Positions 45,513 through 54,600 of a DNA stretch of 64,000 nucleotides are shown in pieces. The translations under genes were made by a program, and so were the position numbers. How positions within the stretch are numbered: the first letter of the stretch is position 1; each line of letters opens with the position of its first letter. Location of the stretch: the NCBI RefSeq assembly GCF_003335045.1, contig NZ_QOZG01000006.1:186001-250000 (forward strand), given 5' to 3'. The DNA comes from Paramesorhizobium salinisoli (lineage in GTDB: Bacteria > Pseudomonadota > Alphaproteobacteria > Rhizobiales > Rhizobiaceae). Under the pieces are notes generated by a model. It was not told the DNA's origin. It worked only from the letters and a program-made list of their open reading frames with translations, and did not search any database.

Positions 45513-45752
45513 GCATGCTTCTCCCGTTTACTCCCGCCAAGTTGAACCAACAGATCATGGAATTTCAATATAGTATAGCCCATCCTTAAGCTATTGCGTA
45601 ATGTCCCTTACTATTTCAAATATAGCAAATCGCCAAGATCTTCCAGGTCACGATTTTTTTGCCAGAAGCCGATAGGCCACCCCGCTTTTTTACCACTTTA
45701 CAGTTTGTTCACACTCCCCCATTGTTCGTCGTGCGGGTTGGGATTCGGGGCA

Positions 45753-46220
45753 GTGCAAGGCAATATTGCAGTCCCATGGAAGCAATTGGGGCGATCCAAA
45801 GTGACATCGGCAAATCATGCATCGCGCATTTCCGCTCAGGATCTGCACGGCAGTGCATTGGGCGGGAATGGCAAATACGCGTCAAGAGCCAAGACGGAGC
45901 TCTCACGCTACAATGCCAGAAAAGTTCAGATGTTCATGCGCGAGAATGTCGCGAAGAAGCTCACTGTAGCCGATCTGGCGGAGGTTTGCGGCCTTTCTTC
46001 AAGTCATTTCATCAGCGCCTTCACCCAGACCTTCGGGCAGGCGCCCTATGGGTATCTTCTGAATCTGCGCATTGCCCATGCCGAGAGGCTGCTTGCCGAG
46101 CGCGACATGACCATCGCGCAGGCGGCCTATCTCAGCGGTTTTTCCAGCCAGAGCCATTTGACCTCGGCAATGAAAAAGATCAGGGGCGCGACGCCGTTTA
46201 TTTTCCGCAATCGTAAATAG
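45753..46220 (+). CDS. short AraC-type transcriptional regulator
   Basis: About 155 residues with an AraC/XylS double helix-turn-helix at the C-terminus: KKLTVADLAEVCGLSSSHF, HAERLLAERDMTIAQAAYLSGFSSQSHL (in parts) and ATPFIFRNR. No effector domain of normal size is present. The frame is open upstream into an AT-rich stretch (45541-45720), so the start is uncertain; GTG 45753, TTG 45786 and GTG 45801 are candidates. It lies 287 bp before the giant repeat-protein gene on the same strand and may control it. Confidence 0.72.
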   Translation: MQGNIAVPWKQLGRSKVTSANHASRISAQDLHGSALGGNGKYASRAKTELSRYNARKVQMFMRENVAKKLTVADLAEVCGLSSSHFISAFTQTFGQAPYGYLLNLRIAHAERLLAERDMTIAQAAYLSGFSSQSHLTSAMKKIRGATPFIFRNRK

Positions 46221-46365
46221 CGATCACCAGGCCACATTGTGAACACGTTGCCGATAACCGCGGGGCTCATTCTCGCATCGAGCGTCATACGCAAAAAATA
46301 ATTTCCAGACGCTGATTAACCATAGGATGTTGAAATACATCCCTCCGCAAATCAGACAGCTCCCT

Positions 46366-46392
46366 CAGTTGAGATTATCCCGTGCTCAACTG
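46366..46392 (+). terminator. 8-bp inverted repeat in the leader of the giant repeat-protein gene
   Basis: CAGTTGAG and CTCAACTG pair perfectly around 11 nt (46374-46384), 146 bp after the AraC-type stop and 115 bp before the giant gene. There is no U-tract. It may end the regulator transcript or be an operator or leader hairpin for the surface system. Confidence 0.35.
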
Positions 46393-46507
46393 CCCAGGTC
46401 GCGGCATTGAAGCGACAGCAAACTTAGATCAGCTGCATCGCTTTGGTCGCGTTAGTCGAGGGTAGTGCGCTCACTGGGTGGTTTCACATCCGAGGGGGTA
46501 CTGTTCG

Positions 46508-49500
46508 ATGCTTCATTCAGCCTTGCTGTGCAACTATTTGCGCCGTTTCGCCGACCAATTTGCGCGTGCAGCAATTGTCTGGCTCGCGATCATGGCATTT
46601 GCCGCTCCGGCACATGCCCAGTTGGCGACCGGAGGCACTGGTCTCTATAAAAACAGCATCTTCTGGGTATCCTGGGGAACTGCCGGTACAAATGTCTTCT
46701 CGGGCCGTTCTGTCATACAAAGTTTCAATATTGGTTCGCCAGCCACTTCAGCCAACCAGGTGGACCTCACTTGTACGCTGTCAAATGCCGTAAACACGGC
46801 AGGGGCCGCTGTTCTCAATGTCTACAGGCCCGGTGGCTGGCAGGGTGATGGCCTGGACGAGCTATATAATATCGGTGGGAACCAGGCAGGGGGAGGGACA
46901 AACCCGAACACGCTGGCTATCGGACTGGCGACAGGGTCAGGAGCGACCGTCGAGTTCGATTTCAGTTGTACGGCTACCCTGGGCGGGGCCCCGCTTGCTC
47001 TTAGAGGCCTTGTTTTTGCAGATGCGGAGAGCAGCGGCTCCAACGAGTATGTCGGGGCTGAGTTGCCAGGTGGTAGCACGCTTCGCGTGATCGACCAGAT
47101 TTCGCAGTGCGGGGCATCCACTCAGGTTACCATTTCCGGCTCCGAAGTGCGTTTCACCGGACCGGCTGCCGCTTGCCAGAACGACGCAAACCCGGCGCGG
47201 CGTGCCGGACCAGCACTGGTAGGGTATCTGGAGGGCGCCACGTCGGCGCGAGTGATCGCGAAAGGTGGCGGCGTTTCAGCTATTGCCGTTGGCGCGATGC
47301 TGGACATTGAATATTCTGAGGCGGTTCCTTCCAGCTATGGCGTCGCCAGTCACATCCTGGAGCCCGTGTGGAGCGGAGGGCAGGCGACTGCCGGCGTGAA
47401 CTACAATAATCCGGCCAATCTTGCGACGCGCGGGTTCGGCGTTAGTCTTGGCAGCGCCATTATAACCGACCAGAATGAAAATAACGCGGTTGGCGGTCCA
47501 GATGTCGATGCACTGCGCAAGACGACTGGACCGCTCGGCGCAGGCTACGCCGATGTACCGATGCCCTCCAACACGCCCGGATCCACCTATCAGATCACCG
47601 GCGCTGTCTGCCGGGGCCCGGCGGCCATCGCTGGATGGATCGATTTCAACGGCAATGGTGTGTTCGATGCTGGCGAGCGTTCCGATACTGTAAACTGCCC
47701 TGCGGGCAGCAGCAGTGTGACGCTAAGCTGGATTGTGCCAAGCGACTACGCAATTCAGTCGACAAGTTACATGCGTTTGCGGGCAGCCACGGATTCTTCC
47801 GATATCGCCGAGCCAGCCACCATCGCATCTGACGGCGAAACGGAAGACTATTACATCCAGTTGCTTCCCGCCGACCTGGCGATCACCAAGGATGACGGCG
47901 CAAGCACCTATGCGCCGGGCGGCAACGTCACCTATTCCATCGTCGTCACCAATAACGGTCCCGCTGCAGTGACCGGCGCTAAAGTCAGTGATCCGCTGCC
48001 CGCGGGCATTACAACGGCAAGCTGGACCTGCGGCGACGTTACTGCCGGGGCCGTATGCGGCGCGGCAAGCGGCACCGGCGCAATCGACACCACGGCGGAT
48101 CTGCCGGTGGGCGCCTCGCTCACCTATGAATTCGCGATGAGCGTACCGGCCGATTTCACCGGTGACCTCACGAACACCGCCACGGTTGCTGCTCCCGCCG
48201 GCGTGACTGAGACAGAGACCTCAAACAACAGTGCGAGCGACACCGATGTTCAGGGCGTTCCTGGGCTGACCATCGACAAGACGGGCGCTCTGAGCGATCT
48301 TGACGGCGACGGTCTGCTTGATCCGGGCGAGACGATCAGTTATGCGTTCCTGGTCACCAACACCGGCACGGTGACGCTGACCAATGTCACGGTCAACGAC
48401 CCGAAGATCACGGTCGATGAGGCACCGCAGACGCTGGCGCCGGGTGGCAACTTCACTTTCCACGCTAGCTATACGCCAACGCAGGCCGAGATCGATGCGG
48501 GGCAGGTGTCGAACACCGCGACCGGTACCGGCACGCCGCCGTCGGGTCCGCCGACGGAAAGTCCGCCCGATACGGTCGTGGTGCCGCCGGATCAGACGCC
48601 CGGACTGACCATCGATAAGACGGGGACGCTGAACGACCTCGACGGCGATGGCCTGCTCGATCCGGGCGAGAGCGTCAGCTACGCATTCCTTGTCCGCAAC
48701 ACCGGCTCGGTAACGCTGACCAATGTCACGGTCAACGATCCGAAGGTGACAGTCGATGAGGCGCCGCAGACGCTGGCGCCGGGTGGCAGCTTCACTTTCC
48801 ACGCCAGCTACACGCCAACACAGACCGAGATCGATGCGGGTGAGGTGTCGAACACGGCGACCGGCGTCGGCACGCCGCCTTCCGGGCAGCCGACGGAAAG
48901 CCCGCCAGACACGGTCGTGGTACCGCCGGAACAGGCGTCCGGCATGACCATCAACAAGACGGGGACGCTGAACGACCTCGACAGCGACGGTCTGCTCGAT
49001 CCGGGTGAGACGGTGAGCTATTCGTTCCTAGTGCGCAACACCGGCGCAGTGACGCTGACCAATGTCACGGTCAGCGATCCACTGCTGGCCAATGCCAACG
49101 TCGCGCTCGACCAGGGTCCGCAGACGCTGGCGCCAGGTGCGTCGTTCACCTTCACCGCGACCTATACGCCGACGCAGGATGAGATCGATTCCGGTTCTGT
49201 GTCGAACACGGCAACCGGCACGGGTACGCCGCCCTCCGGTCCACCAGAGGAAAGCCCGCCCGACACGGTCGTGGTGCCGCCGGACGAAACGCCCGGACTG
49301 ATGATCGACAAGACGGGGACGCTGAACGACCTCGACGGCGACGGACTGATCGATCCAGGCGAGACGATCAGCTATGCGTTTCTGGTCACCAATACCGGAA
49401 GTGTGACGCTGACCGCCGTCACGGTAAACGACGCCAAGGTGACGGTCAATGAAGGCCCGCAGACGTTGGCGCCAAGCGGCCGCTTCACCTTCCACGGGAC

Positions 49501-51697
49501 TTACACGCCAACACAAGGTGAGATCGATGCCGGACAGGTGTCGAATACGGCGACCGGCACGGGCACGCCGCCCTCCGGCCCGCCGGTGGAAAGCCCGCCT
49601 GACACGGTGGTGGTGCCGCCGGAACAGACGCCTGGCTTGACCATCGAGAAATCAGGCACGCTCAACGATCTCGACGGCGACGATCTCATCGATCTTGGCG
49701 AGACGATCAGTTATTCCTTTCTGGTGCGCAACACCGGCACGGTGACAATGAGCGAGGTCACCGTCAACGATCCGCTGCTGACCGATGCAGGCGTGTCGGT
49801 GATGCCGGGCCCGCAGGTGCTGGCGCCTGGCGGCAGCGTCACCTTCACCGCGACCTTCACGCCAAGACAAGCGCATATCGATGCCGGCCGGGTGGAGAAC
49901 ACGGCGACGCCGACCGGCACGCCACCGTCGGGCCCGCCGCTCGAAGGCCCGCCCGACAATGTAGTGGTGCCTCCTGAACAGACGTCGGGCATTACCATCG
50001 ACAAGACAGGCACGCTCAATGACCAGAACGGCAACAACCTCATCGATCCGGGAGAGACGATTACCTACGCCTTCGTGGTGAAGAACACTGGCACGGTGAC
50101 GTTGACCAACGTCACGGTCAACGATCCACTGCTCGCCAATGCTGGTGTGACTCTCAACGAGGGGCCGCAGGCGCTTGCGCCGGGTGCAGACTTCACCTTC
50201 ACGGCAAGCTATATGCCGACGCAAAGTGATATCGAGGCGGGTTCGGTAACCAACACCGCCACCGGCATTGGCACGCCGCCCTCCGCTCCAACGCTGGAAA
50301 GCCCGCCGGACACGGTCGTCGTGCCGCCAGTCGAAATCTCGCGCCTGACGATCGAGAAGACCGGCACGTTCAACGATGTTGATGGCAATGGCTATGCCAA
50401 CCTTGGCGATACGATGAGCTACAGCTTTACGGTGACGAACACCGGCGGGCAGGTGATCAGCGATGTTGCGCCGGTCGATGCCGGGCCGACGTTCAACGGC
50501 AAGCCGGCGACGGCGACGCTGTCGGCCTTTGCGCCGGCAAGCGTGACCTTGGCCGCTCGGGCGGCGCAAGCCTTCACCGCCACTTACACGCTGACGCAGG
50601 AGGACATAGACAATGCCGCGGGTGTGACCGACGGCATCGTGAATGCGGCGACCGCCAAGGGCAACGTCGGGGGTACTCCGGTACCGTCCAACACCTCGAC
50701 CTCGAAGGTGACGATGCCCGCAGTGGAGCCCTCCGACATCTCCATCGTCAAGCAGGCCGGGCTGCGCCAGATCAAGCGGGGCGAGAAGGCGCCGTTCACC
50801 ATCAAGGTAACCAACCATTCCAGCCGCAATGCCGGCACGGTTGTTGTCACCGACATTATTCCCTCAGGCTTCCGCTTCATCGACGGGTCGGCGATGATCG
50901 ACGGCGTGGCGGCGACACCCGTCGTGGTCGGCCAAAAGGTGCGCTTCGACAATGTGGCGCTCGGCCCCAATGCCGAGGTGATCATCCGGCTGCAGATGCT
51001 GGCATTGAGTTCGGCTGGTCCGGGCAAGCACACCAACAAGGCGGCGGTCAACGGCCTCGACGGCGGTCTGCTGGCGCCGGAAGCCCGCGCCGACATCGAG
51101 ATCATGATCGAACCGGTGTTCGATTGCGGCGACATCGTCGGCAAGGTGTTCGACGATCTGAACCGCAATGGCTATCAGGATCAGGGCGAGCCGGGCCTGC
51201 CGGGCGTGCGTATCGCCACGGTCCGGGGTTCGCTGGTGACGACGGACCGGCATGGCCGCTTCCACGTCGCCTGCGCCGACCTGCCGGACAGCCGCATCGG
51301 TACCAACTTCATCATGAAGCTCGACCCGCGCACACTGCCGGCCGGCTACCGGTTGACCACGGAGAACCCGCGCGTCATCCGCCTGACTGCCGGCAAGATG
51401 TCGACGTTGAACTTCGGGGCCTCCATTGGTCGCGTGGTGCGCCTCGACCTGATGGATGCGGCGTTCGAGCCGGGCGCCGCTATTCTCAAACGGCAATGGC
51501 AGGAAGGCATCGAGCAGCTGATCAAGGCGCTCGAGGGCGAGCCATCGACGCTGCGCATCGGCTACGGGGCGACCTCTGACGCGGAACTTGCCCGCCGGCG
51601 TATCAAGGCGATCGAGGAGGACATCTCGCAACGATGGAGGTCGGTCAGGGGTCGGTACGAACTCAACATCGAGACCCGCGTGGAGGCAGTCCAATGA
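46508..51697 (+). CDS. giant secreted repeat protein (CshA-like, GEVED, DUF11, DUF7507 repeats, SdrD_B and OmpA-like ends)
   Basis: 1729 residues; ATG 46508 follows AGGGGG at 8 nt. Signal peptide ends near residue 37 (AHA-QL). Approximate order: CshA-like N-terminal domain (40-290); GEVED-type domain with IDFNGNGVFDAGE (360-450); DUF11 domain (454-580); six DUF7507-type repeats from residues 587, 700, 813, 931, 1044 and 1162; a divergent seventh from 1280; a second DUF11 domain (1410-1530); an SdrD_B-like domain with DDLNRNGYQDQGEPG (1538-1610); and an OmpA-like C-terminal stretch (FEPGAAIL, LRIGYGATSDAELARRRI). Most repeats contain a DxDxDG-type loop, so calcium binding is likely. It is probably a cell-surface adhesin or matrix protein. 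The next gene overlaps by ATGA. Domain names are by pattern recognition only. Confidence 0.85.
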   Translation: MLHSALLCNYLRRFADQFARAAIVWLAIMAFAAPAHAQLATGGTGLYKNSIFWVSWGTAGTNVFSGRSVIQSFNIGSPATSANQVDLTCTLSNAVNTAGAAVLNVYRPGGWQGDGLDELYNIGGNQAGGGTNPNTLAIGLATGSGATVEFDFSCTATLGGAPLALRGLVFADAESSGSNEYVGAELPGGSTLRVIDQISQCGASTQVTISGSEVRFTGPAAACQNDANPARRAGPALVGYLEGATSARVIAKGGGVSAIAVGAMLDIEYSEAVPSSYGVASHILEPVWSGGQATAGVNYNNPANLATRGFGVSLGSAIITDQNENNAVGGPDVDALRKTTGPLGAGYADVPMPSNTPGSTYQITGAVCRGPAAIAGWIDFNGNGVFDAGERSDTVNCPAGSSSVTLSWIVPSDYAIQSTSYMRLRAATDSSDIAEPATIASDGETEDYYIQLLPADLAITKDDGASTYAPGGNVTYSIVVTNNGPAAVTGAKVSDPLPAGITTASWTCGDVTAGAVCGAASGTGAIDTTADLPVGASLTYEFAMSVPADFTGDLTNTATVAAPAGVTETETSNNSASDTDVQGVPGLTIDKTGALSDLDGDGLLDPGETISYAFLVTNTGTVTLTNVTVNDPKITVDEAPQTLAPGGNFTFHASYTPTQAEIDAGQVSNTATGTGTPPSGPPTESPPDTVVVPPDQTPGLTIDKTGTLNDLDGDGLLDPGESVSYAFLVRNTGSVTLTNVTVNDPKVTVDEAPQTLAPGGSFTFHASYTPTQTEIDAGEVSNTATGVGTPPSGQPTESPPDTVVVPPEQASGMTINKTGTLNDLDSDGLLDPGETVSYSFLVRNTGAVTLTNVTVSDPLLANANVALDQGPQTLAPGASFTFTATYTPTQDEIDSGSVSNTATGTGTPPSGPPEESPPDTVVVPPDETPGLMIDKTGTLNDLDGDGLIDPGETISYAFLVTNTGSVTLTAVTVNDAKVTVNEGPQTLAPSGRFTFHGTYTPTQGEIDAGQVSNTATGTGTPPSGPPVESPPDTVVVPPEQTPGLTIEKSGTLNDLDGDDLIDLGETISYSFLVRNTGTVTMSEVTVNDPLLTDAGVSVMPGPQVLAPGGSVTFTATFTPRQAHIDAGRVENTATPTGTPPSGPPLEGPPDNVVVPPEQTSGITIDKTGTLNDQNGNNLIDPGETITYAFVVKNTGTVTLTNVTVNDPLLANAGVTLNEGPQALAPGADFTFTASYMPTQSDIEAGSVTNTATGIGTPPSAPTLESPPDTVVVPPVEISRLTIEKTGTFNDVDGNGYANLGDTMSYSFTVTNTGGQVISDVAPVDAGPTFNGKPATATLSAFAPASVTLAARAAQAFTATYTLTQEDIDNAAGVTDGIVNAATAKGNVGGTPVPSNTSTSKVTMPAVEPSDISIVKQAGLRQIKRGEKAPFTIKVTNHSSRNAGTVVVTDIIPSGFRFIDGSAMIDGVAATPVVVGQKVRFDNVALGPNAEVIIRLQMLALSSAGPGKHTNKAAVNGLDGGLLAPEARADIEIMIEPVFDCGDIVGKVFDDLNRNGYQDQGEPGLPGVRIATVRGSLVTTDRHGRFHVACADLPDSRIGTNFIMKLDPRTLPAGYRLTTENPRVIRLTAGKMSTLNFGASIGRVVRLDLMDAAFEPGAAILKRQWQEGIEQLIKALEGEPSTLRIGYGATSDAELARRRIKAIEEDISQRWRSVRGRYELNIETRVEAVQ
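48266..50734 (+). repeat. tandem coding repeats of 339/354 bp in the giant surface gene
   Basis: Units begin at 48266, 48605, 48944, 49298, 49637, 49991 and 50345. Lengths are 339, 339, 354, 339, 354 and 354 bp, then 390 bp for the divergent last unit. The 15-bp difference is a 5-residue insertion (DPLLANAN- or DPLLTDAG-type against DPKVTV-type). Each unit starts LTIDKTGTLNDLDGDGLL-like and ends SPPDTVVVPP. High DNA similarity makes copy number prone to change by recombination. Confidence 0.92.
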
Positions 51698-54600
51698 GAA
51701 CGATCATCCAGAGTTCGATATTGCGTTCGTCTGCCTTCCGTCATGTGATTGGCCAACAGCGCAATCTGCTTCTGGCGGGTTGCGCCCTGGCGGTGGTGCA
51801 TGCGGCGACGATCGGCGCTTCGGCCCAGGATGCGCCGTTGCGCGGCCAGGTGCTGGACAATAGCGCCGTGCGCAATGTCGTCATAGCGCCCAATGTCGAA
51901 GAGGAGCGGCCGGGTGAGGGCGGGGACATCCCGTTCTCGATCAGCGTCGATGGTGAGCCGGTTGTGGAGAGCAACGATGCGGCGAGGAAAGCGACCGAAA
52001 AGCCGGCGTCCCTGGCTGCGTCGAAAACCGACCATCGGCGTCCAGCCAATCAACAACGCAAGACCGATGTCGGCCTCGCCGCCGTCGATATTCAGGTCAA
52101 GTTCGACGGGCTCGACGCAAGGCCGATCCTCAACGTCTCCACCGTGCCGGTGCGCCGCGCCTATAATGTCGGCGAACCGGTGCGCTTCCTCGCCACCGCA
52201 AACTATCCGGCTTTCATCGCGCGCTCCGAGATCCGCATCTTCGAGGCCGACGAGGCTTTGACCGGCAAACCTGTGAGCGTCATTCCTGTCGCCGTAAACG
52301 GCGAGGCCGGTTGGGTGATGCCCGAGACGGAAAAGGACGAGACTCGGTTCAAATATGTGCTGCGCGTCTATGATGGCGAGGGCCGCTATGACGAGACGCT
52401 GCCGCGCGCTATCGCGCGCACGGACAAGGAGCTTCCGGAGGAAGACACCAGGATCACCGATGCCCCGGCGCCCGGGATGGGCGAAGACAATACCGGCTCG
52501 CGCAATATAAAGGTCCATGGCGGGGCGGTGACGGTCTATGGCCGCAACGTGCCCGAGGGCTATCAGGTGCGCGCGCTGGACGGCATCGTGCCGCTCGACC
52601 GCAATCAGGCCTTCGTGGTGCAGCGCATCCTGCCGCCCGGCGATCACGATGTCGACGTCGCGGTTCTGGGTTCGATGAAGGGCAGTGCACTCGACTTCAG
52701 TCGCCGGGTCAACATTCCCGACAATGACTGGTTCTATGTCGGGCTTGCCGATCTGACCGTGGGCAAGCGCATGGGCGACGACAATATCGAAGCCGTTCGT
52801 CCCGGCGAGTACGACAAGGTCTACACCAAGGGGCGGCTTGCCTTCTACGTGAAGGGCAAGATCAAGGGCAGATATCTGCTGACCGCCGCGGCCGATACCC
52901 GCGAAAGCGACATCAAGGATATGTTCCGCGGCCTAGATGACCGGGATCCGCGCAGCCTGCTTCGCCGCATCGATCCCGACGCCTATTATCCGGTCTATGG
53001 CGACGACTCGACCATTCTTGAGGACGCGCCGACCAACGGCAAGTTCTATGTCAGGCTCGATCGTGGTGACAGCCATGTGATGTGGGGCAATTACAAGGCG
53101 TCCGTGACCGGCACGGAGTTCATGCATTCGGAACGTGCGCTTTATGGTGCGAGCGGTGTCTACCGTTCCGAGGCGGTGACCTCGTTCGGCGAACGCCAGA
53201 CGGAGGTCAACGTCTATGCTGCCCAGCCCGATACGCTGCCGCAGCGCGACGAATTCCTTGGCACCGGCGGCTCGGCCTATTTCCTCAAGCGCCAGGACAT
53301 CACCACCGGCTCGGAGACGCTGAGCGTGGAGGTGCGCGACCAGGTGACTGGCCAGGTGCTGGAGCGCAAGACGCTCGTCTATGGCGAGGATTATACGTTC
53401 GACTATCTACAGGGCGTGATCATCCTCAAGCGCCCGCTGTCATCGTCGACCGGCACCGGCTCGGCGATACGGGAAGGAGCGCTCGGCGGTAACCGGGTCT
53501 ATCTCATCGCCCAGTACGAATATACGCCGACGGCCGGCGACGTGGACGGCTATGTCTATGGCGGCCGCGCCCAGCATTGGTTAGACGATAAGGTCCGTGT
53601 CGGTGTCACGGGCATGAGCGAGACCACCGGCGTTGCCGACCAGCAGGCGCTCGGCGCCGACATCACCATCCGCCATTCGGAAAAGACCTTCCTCGAAGCG
53701 GAAGTCTCGCATTCCAAGGGACCGGGCTTCGGCACGTCGCGCTCTGCCGATGGCGGACTGACCTTGAGCGATGTCGCCACCACGGGCTCGCGCAACCGCG
53801 CGGCGACGGCCTGGCGCACCAAAGGTCAGGTCGATCTGGAGGACATCAGCAAAAGCGGCATCAAGGGAACCGTCGGCGGCTATTACGAGGAAAAGCAGGC
53901 CGGTTTCTCGACGCTTGCAGATCAAATCGCCGTGGACCAGCGCATCTTTGGCGCGCATGCCGACCTCGAACTGACCGAAGATACCGACCTCAAGCTCACC
54001 TATGACGACTTCCACGAGGGGCGTGATTACGACGACTTCTACGGCCGTGAGACGGGCGGGCGCACCAAGCGCAAGGGTGAGGCGACTGTTAGCCATCAGC
54101 TCAATGAATATTGGAAGGCGTCCTTCGGAATCTCCTATACCGAATTGCGCTCGCCCATCGCCGTCCGCTCCGGCAAGGGCGGCTATGATGGTGAAAGGCT
54201 CGATGCCGGCGCCCGGCTCACCTATGCCCCCGACGCCGACCAGGAATATTACGTCTTCGGCCAGGGCACGCTGTCGCGCGACGGCGATATCAGGCGTAAT
54301 GACCGCATCGGCGTAGGCTCGAAATACCAGCTGACCGAGACAATCGGCCTGGAAGGCGAGTTGTCCTACGGCAATAGCGGTGTGGGCGGTCTCGCTGCCA
54401 TCAACTATGCGCCAACGGAGGCCGACAATTACTATTTCGGCTACCGGCTCGATCCCGACCGCGGCTTCGACCTCGATCGCAGCTATGATCTCGACGGCAA
54501 TGACCTGGGCACCATCGTGCTTGGCATGCGCCGCAAGCTCGACGACACGCTGTCGACCTATGCGGAGAACAATTACGATCTGTTCGGCCGCAGGAACTCG

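Noticed and set aside
48266-50734. Regular repeats resembling a CRISPR array
   Set aside because: Units are 339-354 bp, coding throughout, with no short spacer/repeat structure and no cas genes.
49652-50818. 388-codon minus-strand frame across the repeats
   Set aside because: It is a shadow of the high-GC tandem repeats; the plus strand carries the signal peptide and domain motifs.
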